From an uncultured Eubacteriales bacterium (GTDB lineage: Bacteria; Bacillota; Clostridia; Oscillospirales; Acutalibacteraceae), in contig CAKSOL010000001.1 of NCBI GenBank assembly GCA_934477125.1, forward strand, positions 62,001 through 126,000: a DNA stretch of 64,000 bases. Reading direction: 5' to 3'. Numbering within the stretch: the first letter of the stretch is position 1; each line of letters opens with the position of its first letter. The notes beneath the pieces are model-generated. The model searched no databases, was not told the origin of the DNA, and saw only the letters and a list, made by a program, of their open reading frames with translations. Shown here piece by piece: positions 8,082-15,796 of the stretch. Position numbers and translations under genes: made by a program.

Positions 8082-8289
8082 CGCAGGCAGGAGCGCACCC
8101 GCGTTCACGTTCACCACTAAATGACGCCCTCGCGGAGCCGTGGTACTCTCCGGTCGGACGGCAGCCTAATTAGGCTGCAAGTGCAACTGTTCTATTGTCA
8201 GTTAATTTTAAATTGCGGATTTTAGAGCGGTTCCGCACCGCTGCTCGCTGCCGAAAATTCATACTCCCTGTCGAAGCCTTTACGCCCCC
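7945..8289 (-). ncRNA. ssrA: transfer-messenger RNA (tmRNA)
   Basis: This 345-base RNA rescues stalled ribosomes together with SmpB. The mature 5' end GGGGGCG (8289 leftwards) pairs with CGCCTCC before A-CCA (7945). The 5' body GGGGGCGTAAAGGCTTCGAC is canonical, and the T-arm GGGGTTCAATTCCCC is present. The tag frame ends ...TDNRTVALAA followed by TAA at 8172-8170, with the stop inside the hairpin GCAGCC/GGCTGC as usual. The N-terminal limit of the tag is not certain: the frame is open back through NLKL. It lies 8 bases after smpB and is probably transcribed with it or processed from it. The mobile element is integrated just past its 3' end. Confidence 0.95.
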
Positions 8290-8297
8290 ATATAAAA

Positions 8298-8756
8298 TTA
8301 CCGATTTTGCTCCTTTATCGCTCTGTCTATCGCGCGGTCAGCGTCCCGCTTAGCAGCGGCGGCGCGCTTATCATGCAGCTGCTTGCCCTTACAAAGTCCT
8401 AACTGAACCTTAACAAGCGAGCCCTTGAAATAAAGCGAAAGAGGAACAAGAGTAAGTCCCTGCTGCTTGACAACGCCGAACAGCCGCATAATCTCACGCT
8501 TATGGAGCAGCAAACGGCGGTCACGCATCGGCTGGCGGTTGAAAATATTACCGTGGTCATAAGGGCTGATGTGCATTTGCTTTAATATCATTTCTCCGTT
8601 ATCAACACTGCACCAGGCGTCCTTTAAATTGACGCCGCCCTGCCGTATTGACTTGACCTCGGTTCCGGCGAGTTCTATACCGGCTTCAATGCTTTCAAGC
8701 ACAAAATACTCATGGTAAGCTTTTTTATTGGTTGCGATAGTTTTTGTGTTTTCCAC
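8298..8756 (-). CDS. smpB: SsrA-binding protein SmpB
   Basis: SmpB binds the tRNA-like part of tmRNA and brings it to stalled ribosomes. The 152-residue product has the family's hallmarks: NKKAYHEYFVLESIEAGIEL, GTEVKSIRQGGVNLKDAW, HISPYDHGN, RRLLLHKREI, GLTLVPLSLYFK, LGLCKGKQLHDKR, and a basic tail. The GTG at 8756 was chosen because it gives the usual family length and because a good promoter (-10 at 8781-8786) overlaps the longer frame. The ribosome site is modest (CAGGG). ssrA follows by 8 bases in the same direction, so substrate and binder are made together. Confidence 0.95.
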   Translation of the reverse strand: MENTKTIATNKKAYHEYFVLESIEAGIELAGTEVKSIRQGGVNLKDAWCSVDNGEMILKQMHISPYDHGNIFNRQPMRDRRLLLHKREIMRLFGVVKQQGLTLVPLSLYFKGSLVKVQLGLCKGKQLHDKRAAAAKRDADRAIDRAIKEQNR

Positions 8757-8780
8757 CGGTTTTCCCTGCCTTTCATCAGT

Positions 8781-8809
8781 AGTATAGCACACTTTCGCGG
8801 CGCGGTCAA
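8781..8809 (-). promoter_or_regulatory. sigma-A-type promoter of smpB-ssrA
   Basis: On the minus strand, -35 TTGACC (8809-8804) and -10 TATACT (8786-8781) are 17 bases apart, about 25 bases before the GTG start of smpB. Confidence 0.8.
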
Positions 8810-8842
8810 GAAAAGTTCGTCGAATTGAGGAAGTAGCCTTAT

Positions 8843-8879
8843 AAAAAATCCTCCCGCCGGAGTTACCGGCAGGAGGACC
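8843..8879 (-). terminator. intrinsic terminator after oppA
   Basis: On the minus strand, GTCCTCCTGCCGG pairs with CCGGCGGGAGGA and is followed by TTTTTTA. It lies about 30 bases after the oppA stop and separates the opp operon from smpB. Confidence 0.9.
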
Positions 8880-8907
8880 GCAGTTAAGCTTAGCTTATAA
8901 GGCAGGA

Positions 8908-10539
8908 TTAGTCCGCGATATAGGCATACTGGAGATACCAGTAGCCGTACGGGCTGTGCCATGTACCCTTAAGGCTTGTGCTCTGGAGCCAGAAATCGTT
9001 ATAGTAAGCAACCGGGATGAAACCGTAGTCGTCCATAACAATTTTCTCAGCCTCGTGGAGAGCTGCAAAGTGAGTTGCGCTGTCGGCAACCTTTGACTTA
9101 TCAATGGCTGCGTCAAATGCGGGGTTGTTATACTTACCGTCGTTGTTACCGTTGGTTGAGTAGAACAGCTCGATCATATTGGAGGCGTCGTTGTAGTCCA
9201 TAACCCAGCCGTTACGTGCCATTTCATATTCGCCGGCACGACGCTGCGGGGTGAAGGAGGACCAGTCAACAATGTCAATATTCATAGTGATGCCGAGCTC
9301 CTTGTAAGCCTGCTGCAGATATTCGGCAAGTGCCTTATGATATCCGGCGTCATTGGTTGAATAGGTGATAGTCGGGAAGCCCTCTCCGTTCGGGAAGCCT
9401 GCCTCTGCGAGAGCCTTTTTGGCCTCCTCAAGGTTAGCCTTGTAATCCTCGCTGATATAGGTCTTTCCGTCGTTAGCCTTCTTAGCATTATCGAAGAACA
9501 TACCTTCGCTGTCAATAATGCTGGGGCCTACATAGTTGTATGCCGGAGTATAGGTTCCCTGCATAACCGTATTGGCAACATAATCGCGGTCGATAGCAAG
9601 ACTCAGAGCCTTACGTACATTTTTGTTATTGAAGGGAGCCTTGTTGAGGTTCATGCTCAGATAGTAGGTTCCGAGAATGGTATCAACCTTGAACTCGTCC
9701 TTCTTATCCTTCTTGAGGGTCGGGATTTCTTCGGTCGGAACATCCTTTATAAGCTGTGCGGTTCCGCCGGTATAAGCGGCATAGGAAGCGCTGGAGTCCT
9801 CAAGGAGTAAGAATGTGAGCTTATCGGTTACGATTTTCTTGGAATCCCAGCCGCCCTTGTAGTTCTCGTTTTTCTTGCAGACGATTTTCTCGCTGGGAGT
9901 CCACTCGGTAATGGTGTACGGACCGTTGCAGACATAGGTTTCGGGTTTTGTAGCCCAGGAGTCACCGTTCTTTTCAACGGTAGCCTTCTGAACAGGACTC
10001 ATTGTACCGAAAGCAACGATCTTATCAAAGTAAGAGCAGGGGTAAGCAAGCTTAACTGTAAGGGTCTTACCATCATCGCTCGCCTTAACATTGAGCTTTT
10101 CGGGGTTCTTGCTGTCAATAGCGTCTTTGTAGCCCTCGATCATACCGATAACGGTTTCGGCATACGGAGCCGCAACATTGGTATCGGCTATACGCTTAAA
10201 GGTGTACTCAAAGTCCTTTGCGTTAAGCTCTGTACCGTCGGACCATTTAAGGCCGTCACGCATAGTGAAGGTCCAGGTCAGACCATCGTCGCTTATTTCA
10301 TACTTCTCCGCCTGTCCGGGCTGAACCTTATTATCCTCGTCAATGATAAGAAGCGTCTCGAACAAAGTGATAAGCATATTGCCGCCGTCAACAGCACTGT
10401 TCAGAGCCGGGTCGAGAGTTTCGGGGTTCGGACCGATCTGAACGGTTACGCCGTCTGCTTTTTTCTTTCCGCAGCCGGCAAAAGCGGTTACGCAAAGCGC
10501 AGAAGCCAAGAACATTGCAAGCAGTTTCTTGAATTTCAT
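8908..10539 (-). CDS. oppA: oligopeptide ABC transporter substrate-binding lipoprotein
   Basis: This 543-residue SBP_bac_5 protein captures peptides outside the membrane. The start at 10539 follows an AGAGGAG ribosome site and gives a lipoprotein signal ending FAGC (Cys23). Family blocks include GPNPETLDPALNSAVDGG, KWSDGTELNAKDFEYTFKRI, NGPYTITEW, NVRKALSLAIDRDYVANTV and the C-terminal GYWYLQYAY. It is the last gene of the five-gene opp operon, 70 bases after oppF, and has its own strong terminator, which fits higher expression of the binding protein. The order B-C-D-F-A is less usual than A-B-C-D-F. Whether it prefers oligo- or dipeptides cannot be told. Confidence 0.92.
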   Translation of the reverse strand: MKFKKLLAMFLASALCVTAFAGCGKKKADGVTVQIGPNPETLDPALNSAVDGGNMLITLFETLLIIDEDNKVQPGQAEKYEISDDGLTWTFTMRDGLKWSDGTELNAKDFEYTFKRIADTNVAAPYAETVIGMIEGYKDAIDSKNPEKLNVKASDDGKTLTVKLAYPCSYFDKIVAFGTMSPVQKATVEKNGDSWATKPETYVCNGPYTITEWTPSEKIVCKKNENYKGGWDSKKIVTDKLTFLLLEDSSASYAAYTGGTAQLIKDVPTEEIPTLKKDKKDEFKVDTILGTYYLSMNLNKAPFNNKNVRKALSLAIDRDYVANTVMQGTYTPAYNYVGPSIIDSEGMFFDNAKKANDGKTYISEDYKANLEEAKKALAEAGFPNGEGFPTITYSTNDAGYHKALAEYLQQAYKELGITMNIDIVDWSSFTPQRRAGEYEMARNGWVMDYNDASNMIELFYSTNGNNDGKYNNPAFDAAIDKSKVADSATHFAALHEAEKIVMDDYGFIPVAYYNDFWLQSTSLKGTWHSPYGYWYLQYAYIAD

Positions 10540-10609
10540 TTTAATCTCCTCTTTCTGAAAAATTTTTAAAATTTTATATCCATTGTGTGACGCCACAATA
10601 AATACCGTT

Positions 10610-11608
10610 TTATTTCACCTGGTCAAGGTGATGGCAGGCTGCCCAATGACCGGCGGCAACCTCTTTGAATTCGGGACATTCCGCCGCGCAGCGCTCGTCC
10701 GCATAAGGGCAGCGCGTTCTGAACCGGCAGCCGCTCGGAGGATTGAGAGGACTCGGAACATCACCCTCAAGCGGAATACGCTTTGAGGCGCGCGCCAGCT
10801 TGGGGTCTGCCTCCGGTATTGCCGAAATAAGGCTGCGGGTATAGGGGTGAACGCTGTTTGAAATCAGCTCATAGCTGTCAGCAAGCTCAACAAGCTTTCC
10901 GAGATACATAACGCCGATACGGTTTGATATATGACGGACAACGCTTAAATCGTGAGCTATGAACAGATAGGTCAGTCCGAGGTCCCTCTGGAGATCCTCA
11001 AACATATTGACAACCTGTGCCTGAATTGAAACGTCAAGCGCGGAAACCGGCTCGTCGCAGACGATAAACTCCGGGTCAACGGCAAGCGCACGCGCTATTC
11101 CGACGCGCTGCCTCTGACCGCCCGAAAATTCGTGAGGGTAACGGTTAGCGTGTTCGCTGTTCAGACCGACGCGCTCCAAAAGGGAAATTATGCGGTCGCG
11201 CCTGTCCTGTTTGCTTTTTGCAAGCTTATGAATGTCAATAGACTCTCCGACTATATCGCCTATCGTCATACGCGGGTCAAGGCTGGCATAGGGGTCCTGA
11301 AAAACCATTTGCATTTTGCGGCGATATGGGAGCATATTAACCGCGATATTCTTTTTCTTATCGAAAACAACCTTGCCGTCATAAATAATTGTTCCGTCCG
11401 TAGGCTCGTAAAGTCTCAGCAGGGTTCTTCCGACGGTCGTTTTTCCGCAGCCGGATTCTCCGACAAGTCCGAGGGTTTCTCCGCGGCGGATGAAGAAAGA
11501 AACATCGTCAACCGCCTGAACATAGCGTTTTTTTCCGCCCTGACTTCCTGCGGGGAAATACTGCTGTAAGTGCTGCACTTCAACAAGCCTTTCTTTTTCT
11601 TCACTCAC
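10610..11608 (-). CDS. oppF: oligopeptide ABC transporter ATP-binding protein OppF
   Basis: This is one of the two ATPases powering peptide import. The 332-residue product has Walker A GESGCGKTT (50-58), signature FSGGQRQRVGIARAL, Walker B VCDEPVSALD and switch HDLSVV. The oligopeptide-family C-terminal extension carries four cysteines (GCRFRTRCPYADERCAAECP). A GTG start at 11608 was chosen: AAGGAGGG lies 8 bases before it, and it overlaps the oppD stop by 8 bases, giving translational coupling. The upstream ATG at 11629 has no ribosome site. Confidence 0.95.
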   Translation of the reverse strand: MSEEKERLVEVQHLQQYFPAGSQGGKKRYVQAVDDVSFFIRRGETLGLVGESGCGKTTVGRTLLRLYEPTDGTIIYDGKVVFDKKKNIAVNMLPYRRKMQMVFQDPYASLDPRMTIGDIVGESIDIHKLAKSKQDRRDRIISLLERVGLNSEHANRYPHEFSGGQRQRVGIARALAVDPEFIVCDEPVSALDVSIQAQVVNMFEDLQRDLGLTYLFIAHDLSVVRHISNRIGVMYLGKLVELADSYELISNSVHPYTRSLISAIPEADPKLARASKRIPLEGDVPSPLNPPSGCRFRTRCPYADERCAAECPEFKEVAAGHWAACHHLDQVK

Positions 11609-12605
11609 AGCTCTTTCCCTCCTTGTCAAATTCCTGCTTTTGCAGCAGCCAGCAATAGCTGTAATGCGTATCGCCCAGGTCTGTTTTCGGCGGCATTTCG
11701 CGCAGGCAAATCTTCATACAGGAAGCGCAGCGCGGCGCAAACGGACAGCCCGCCGGGGGATTGAGCAGGTCAACCGGCTGTCCCTCAATCGGAACGAGAC
11801 GTTCGGTTTGCTCAACATTAAGCTTTGGTATGGACTTAATAAGTCCCTTGGTATATTCGTGGCTCGGATTATAGAAAATTTCGTCGGCAGTGCCGTATTC
11901 AACGATATGACCGGCATACATAACGGCTATCCGTTCGCACATACTTGCAACGACGCCGAGATCGTGGGTTATCATTATTATGCTCATACCGAGCTTATGG
12001 CGCAGCTCCTGCATAAGCTCAAGAATCTGAGCCTGAATAGTAACGTCGAGCGCGGTCGTCGGCTCATCGGCTATAAGCAGCTTAGGCTCGCAGGCAAGCG
12101 CTATTGCTATCATAACGCGCTGGCGCATACCGCCGGAAAGCTCATGAGGATATTGTTTAAGACGCTTTTCCGGTTCGTTTATTCCTACAAGTTCCAAAAG
12201 CTCCTTTGCGCGCGCCTTAGCCTCAGCGCGGGTTTTATCGGTGTGGAGCAGAATTACCTCAACAATCTGATTGCCTATGGTATAAACCGGGTTAAGACTG
12301 GTCATCGGGTCCTGAAATATAATGGAAACCTCGTTTCCGCGCAGATGGTGGAATTCTTTTTCGGTCATTTTGTCTATCTGATGACCGTTAAAGCGGATAG
12401 TGCCGCCTATAAGCTTTCCCGGATAAGCGGTAAGTCCCATTATCGAATAGGCTGTAACGGATTTTCCGGAGCCGGATTCTCCGACTATTCCGAGAACTTC
12501 TCCCTCCTCCATTGAAAAGGAAACGCCGTTCAGCGCCTTAACCTCTCCGGCGGGGGTGAAGAACGAAAGCCGTTCGTCTTTTATTTCCAATAGCGGTTCT
12601 TTCAA
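11601..12605 (-). CDS. oppD: oligopeptide ABC transporter ATP-binding protein OppD
   Basis: This is the partner ATPase of OppF. It has Walker A GIVGESGSGKS, signature LSGGMRQRVMIAIAL, Walker B LLIADEPTTALD, HDLGVVASMCERIAVMYAG, and the oligo_HPY C-terminal region with PAGCPFAPRCASCMKICL. No ATG precedes the domain. Two TTG codons are possible; the one at 12605 lies 9 bases after AAAGGGGG, whereas the TTG at 12614 touches the ribosome site, so 12605 is preferred. The gap to oppC is only 17 bases. It belongs to the same operon as oppF, oppC and oppB. Confidence 0.93.
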   Translation of the reverse strand: MKEPLLEIKDERLSFFTPAGEVKALNGVSFSMEEGEVLGIVGESGSGKSVTAYSIMGLTAYPGKLIGGTIRFNGHQIDKMTEKEFHHLRGNEVSIIFQDPMTSLNPVYTIGNQIVEVILLHTDKTRAEAKARAKELLELVGINEPEKRLKQYPHELSGGMRQRVMIAIALACEPKLLIADEPTTALDVTIQAQILELMQELRHKLGMSIIMITHDLGVVASMCERIAVMYAGHIVEYGTADEIFYNPSHEYTKGLIKSIPKLNVEQTERLVPIEGQPVDLLNPPAGCPFAPRCASCMKICLREMPPKTDLGDTHYSYCWLLQKQEFDKEGKSCE

Positions 12606-12622
12606 AATTCGCAACCCCCTTT

Positions 12623-13663
12623 TTAATTCTTGAGCTTGGGATCGAACGCGTCGCGCAGACCGTCTCCCAGCAGGTTAAAGGCGAGTATCGTAATACTGAT
12701 TATTATTGCGGGCAGCAGCAGCAAATGCGGATAGGTGTTCATACCTTTTACCGCATCGGTAGCCAAGGAACCGAGCGAGGGCATAGGCGCCGCGACGCCG
12801 AGACCGAGAAAGCTGAGATAACTCTCGGTGAATATAGCGGACGGAATTTGCAGGGTTGTCGTTACTATAAGCGTACCGATACAGTTGGTCAGCAGGTGCT
12901 TGCGGATAATGCGAGAGCTTCCCGCTCCGAGAGCACGGGCGGCAGTAACATATTCCGATTCTTTGAGAACAAGAACCTGGGAACGGGTTATACGTGCCAT
13001 TCCGACCCAGTAGAGAAGAACGAAAACCAAAAACATTGCAATGAGGTTCGGGCCTATAATCTGCATCCATTCAAAGCCCCTATGCTGCGCAAGGTCGTTA
13101 AGCCGGGGCTTTAAGGACATTGACAGAATAATTATAAGCAGAATATCCGGAACCGTATAAAGAATATCGGTTATTCGCATCATAATATTATCGACCCAGC
13201 CGCCGACAAAGCCTGCTATCGCGCCGTAGGTAGCTCCTACAAGAAGAACAAGCGCGGCGCAGATAAGACCGACTGTAAGACTTATACGGGTTCCCATCAT
13301 CAGACGAACAGCAAAGTCTCTGCCTAATTTATCGGTTCCGCAAATATGGGGGAAAACCTTTTCTCCGGCGTCGATTTTAGCCTGTTCGGCAGAGCCGTAT
13401 TCAAACGGGGCAAGGTTTTCGCTTGTTTTTATCTGCTGCTCATAGCTGTAAGGCCAGAACGAGGGCATAACATAAGCGAAAATCATTATAATAATAACGA
13501 AAACAAGGCTTACCATTGCGATTTTGTTTTTGCGCAGACGGCGAAACCCGTCCTTCCAGAAATTAACGCTTTCGCGCATTATAACAAGACTTTGCTTTTC
13601 GTCAAGGGTTGCGGGGGCAAAATCGTCAGGGTTAAGCTGAAGACTCGGAAATATCTTTTTCAT
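12623..13663 (-). CDS. oppC: oligopeptide ABC transporter permease OppC
   Basis: This is an inner-membrane channel subunit for peptide import. The 346-residue protein has a soluble N-terminus, a first span at about 50-70 (MVSLVFVIIIMIFAYVMPSF) and the OppC N-terminal domain with HICGTDKLGRDFAVRLMMGT. Further membrane spans and the ATPase-coupling EAA loop EYVTAARALGAGSSRIIRKH follow, and it ends AFNLLGDGLRDAFDPKLKN, which is typical of OppC/DppC. It lies 19 bases after oppB. Confidence 0.95.
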   Translation of the reverse strand: MKKIFPSLQLNPDDFAPATLDEKQSLVIMRESVNFWKDGFRRLRKNKIAMVSLVFVIIIMIFAYVMPSFWPYSYEQQIKTSENLAPFEYGSAEQAKIDAGEKVFPHICGTDKLGRDFAVRLMMGTRISLTVGLICAALVLLVGATYGAIAGFVGGWVDNIMMRITDILYTVPDILLIIILSMSLKPRLNDLAQHRGFEWMQIIGPNLIAMFLVFVLLYWVGMARITRSQVLVLKESEYVTAARALGAGSSRIIRKHLLTNCIGTLIVTTTLQIPSAIFTESYLSFLGLGVAAPMPSLGSLATDAVKGMNTYPHLLLLPAIIISITILAFNLLGDGLRDAFDPKLKN

Positions 13664-13682
13664 TTACTCTCTCGCAGCTCCT

Positions 13683-14609
13683 TTATTTAAGCTTGATTCT
13701 GGGATCTATTATTTTATAAAGAATATCAACAATAACGTTCGCGGTTATTATAAGCGTCGCAAGCACAATAGTTGTTCCCATTATCAGGGTATAGTCGCGC
13801 TGGTTTATCGCGCTTACGAAGTCTCTGCCGAGTCCCGGAACGGTGAAAATCTTTTCAACGACGAACGAACCGGTCATAAGACTTGCGAGCATAGGTCCTA
13901 CATAGGTAATAACCGGCAGAACGGCATTTCTTAAAGCGTGCTTAAAGAGAATTTTGAAATTAGCAAGACCCTTTGCCTTGGCGGTTCTGATATAGTCCTG
14001 TCCCATAACGTCCAAAAGGCTTGAGCGCATAAGACGGGTTATGTATGCCGTTGGATAAATTGCGAGAGCCGTTACCGGCATTATATAGGATGAAAGCGTG
14101 TTAAGACCGACGGTAGGCAGCAAATTCAGCTTGCTGCCGAATGTATACAGCAGCAGAACGGAGCTGATAAAGCTCGGAATGGCTATTCCGCAGGTTGCTA
14201 AAACTATAATAAAATTATCCGCGAATTTTCCGCGGTTGAACGCTGAAATACAGCCGAGCGGTATACCTATAAGAATAGCGACTGCAACGGCTATTCCGGC
14301 AAGCCTTGCTGAGGTCGGGAATTTTGAAAATATAATATCGGAAACGGTTCTTCCGCGCTGTCTGAGGCTTACTCCCATATCACCCTTGACAAAATCGGTC
14401 ATATATGTTACATAACGCTCTAAAAGCGGCTTGTCAAGACCGTATTTCGCCTCTAATGCCGCCTGAGCCTCCTTGCTTATAGACTTTTCGGCAACAAACG
14501 GACCGCCGGGGACCAAATTCATCAGAAAAAATGTCAGAGTAGCAACAATAAAAATGCTCAGAATCCCCATTGCCACCCGCTTGATTATATATTTTGCCAA
14601 CGGTGTCAA
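13683..14609 (-). CDS. oppB: oligopeptide ABC transporter permease OppB
   Basis: This is the second channel subunit and first gene of the operon. The 308-residue protein begins with the family pattern IIKRVAMGILSIFIVATLTF and FFLMNLVPGGPF. It has about six membrane spans and the coupling loop DYIRTAKAKGLANFKILFKH followed by ALRNAVLPVITYVG, and ends VDILYKIIDPRIK. A weak ribosome site (GAGGAGTTGACACC) precedes the ATG. A possible promoter lies at 14673-14701. The downstream order is oppC, oppD, oppF, oppA. Confidence 0.95.
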   Translation of the reverse strand: MTPLAKYIIKRVAMGILSIFIVATLTFFLMNLVPGGPFVAEKSISKEAQAALEAKYGLDKPLLERYVTYMTDFVKGDMGVSLRQRGRTVSDIIFSKFPTSARLAGIAVAVAILIGIPLGCISAFNRGKFADNFIIVLATCGIAIPSFISSVLLLYTFGSKLNLLPTVGLNTLSSYIMPVTALAIYPTAYITRLMRSSLLDVMGQDYIRTAKAKGLANFKILFKHALRNAVLPVITYVGPMLASLMTGSFVVEKIFTVPGLGRDFVSAINQRDYTLIMGTTIVLATLIITANVIVDILYKIIDPRIKLK

Positions 14610-14672
14610 CTCCTCAGTTCAACTTCCAATTTTCCTGCAAAAAATGCAGATTAAATACATATTGTAAAGGAC

Positions 14673-14701
14673 ATATTACCATAAAATGCGATAAAAAGCA
14701 A
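14673..14701 (-). promoter_or_regulatory. possible promoter of the opp operon
   Basis: On the minus strand, TTGCTT (14701-14696) and TAATAT (14678-14673) are 17 bases apart, 64 bases upstream of oppB. Both boxes are only partial matches, so support is weak. Confidence 0.35.
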
Positions 14702-14720
14702 TAGGAAAATTACATAAATA

Positions 14721-15791
14721 TCAAACACAGATAAGCTCTTTAGGGCTTTCGGTTATGTCTATACAGCCGTTTTCGGTTACATAAACCATATCTTCAATCC
14801 GTACTCCGAACTTGTTTTCAAGGTAAATTCCCGGCTCAACCGTCATTATCATACCGGGCTTCAGAACTGTTTCGCAGCGGGTGTTGAATGCGGGCATTTC
14901 GTGAATCTGAACGCCGACGCTGTGTCCCAGACCGTGACCGAAACAGCCCTCAAAGCCGGCGTTATATATAATGTCGCGGGAAACCTTATCGATATCCTTG
15001 CAGACCTTTCCGCTGCTTACGGCGGCTATTCCGGCCTCCTGAGCTTTAAGAACAGTATCATAAACGCGGCGCTGTTCGTCGCTGACGCTGCCGACGGCTA
15101 CGGTGCGCGTCATATCAGAATGATACCCCCCGATAATTGCTCCGAAATCCATAGTCAAAAAGTCACCGTTTTCGATTTTCTTATCGGTCGGAACGCCGTG
15201 CGGCAGGGATGAATTTTTACCTGATACCACTATAAAATCAAATGATACACCCTCCGAACCCAGTCGGCGCATATAAAATTCCATATCGAGCATAACATCG
15301 CGCTCGGTGCGTCCGGCGACAATTTTGCCGAGAATATACGAAAATGTATCGTCGGTGAGCTTTTGCGCCTGCTTTATAAGTGAAAGCTCCTCTGCGCTTT
15401 TAATGCTGCGCATTTCCCTGAGCTGCTTGTCAAAGCGGTCACTGTCAGATACTGCGGCCGGAGAAATCGCCTCGGAAAGCGAGCGGTTAAAGGAAAGGGA
15501 AACATATTCGCTTTCGCAATAAAGGGTTTTGATTTCGTTTTCGCGGCAAAGCTCCGCGATTTCTTTAAGCGGCGCCGAGGATAACCTGACCTCGCAGCTT
15601 TTAACCGCAGCTCTCGCCTTTTCAACATAGCGGAAGTCTATCAAAAAAACTGCCTTTTCGCCAGTTATGAAAATAAAACCATCGCTGGTTTCATAGCCTG
15701 TTAAATAAAATCTGTTCGGAATACTCGCAACGAGCAGCGCGCTGCCGCTTTCAAGCTCCGACTGTATAGCCCTTACCGATTTAATCTGCAT
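14721..15791 (-). CDS. M24 family aminopeptidase (Xaa-Pro type)
   Basis: This cytoplasmic metallopeptidase probably removes the first residue from peptides with proline at position two. The 356-residue protein has an N-terminal creatinase-like domain (residues 1-120) and a pita-bread domain with all metal ligands visible: two Asp in LTMDFGAIIGGYHSDMTRT, His in FGHGLGHSVGVQIHE, Glu in MTVEPGIYLE and Glu in VRIEDMVYVT. The start at 15791 is preceded by AAAGGAG; the earlier ATG at 15821 has no ribosome site and overlaps pepD. It lies 5 bases after pepD, so the two form a peptide-degradation pair near the peptide transporter. PepP and PepQ subfamilies cannot be separated by eye. Confidence 0.9.
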   Translation of the reverse strand: MQIKSVRAIQSELESGSALLVASIPNRFYLTGYETSDGFIFITGEKAVFLIDFRYVEKARAAVKSCEVRLSSAPLKEIAELCRENEIKTLYCESEYVSLSFNRSLSEAISPAAVSDSDRFDKQLREMRSIKSAEELSLIKQAQKLTDDTFSYILGKIVAGRTERDVMLDMEFYMRRLGSEGVSFDFIVVSGKNSSLPHGVPTDKKIENGDFLTMDFGAIIGGYHSDMTRTVAVGSVSDEQRRVYDTVLKAQEAGIAAVSSGKVCKDIDKVSRDIIYNAGFEGCFGHGLGHSVGVQIHEMPAFNTRCETVLKPGMIMTVEPGIYLENKFGVRIEDMVYVTENGCIDITESPKELICV

Positions 15792-15796
15792 TTTTC

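Noticed and set aside
7706..8098. A 130-codon minus-strand frame over ssrA and the recombinase end
   Set aside because: It reads through the tmRNA and its terminator; the RNA gene explains the conservation and the codons show no protein domain.
12675..13070. Frames of 60-160 codons on both strands over opp, phoR, uxaC, ltaS and ygiQ genes
   Set aside because: They overlap fully with clear genes, lack ribosome sites and domains, and arise from the high-frame-openness codon bias.
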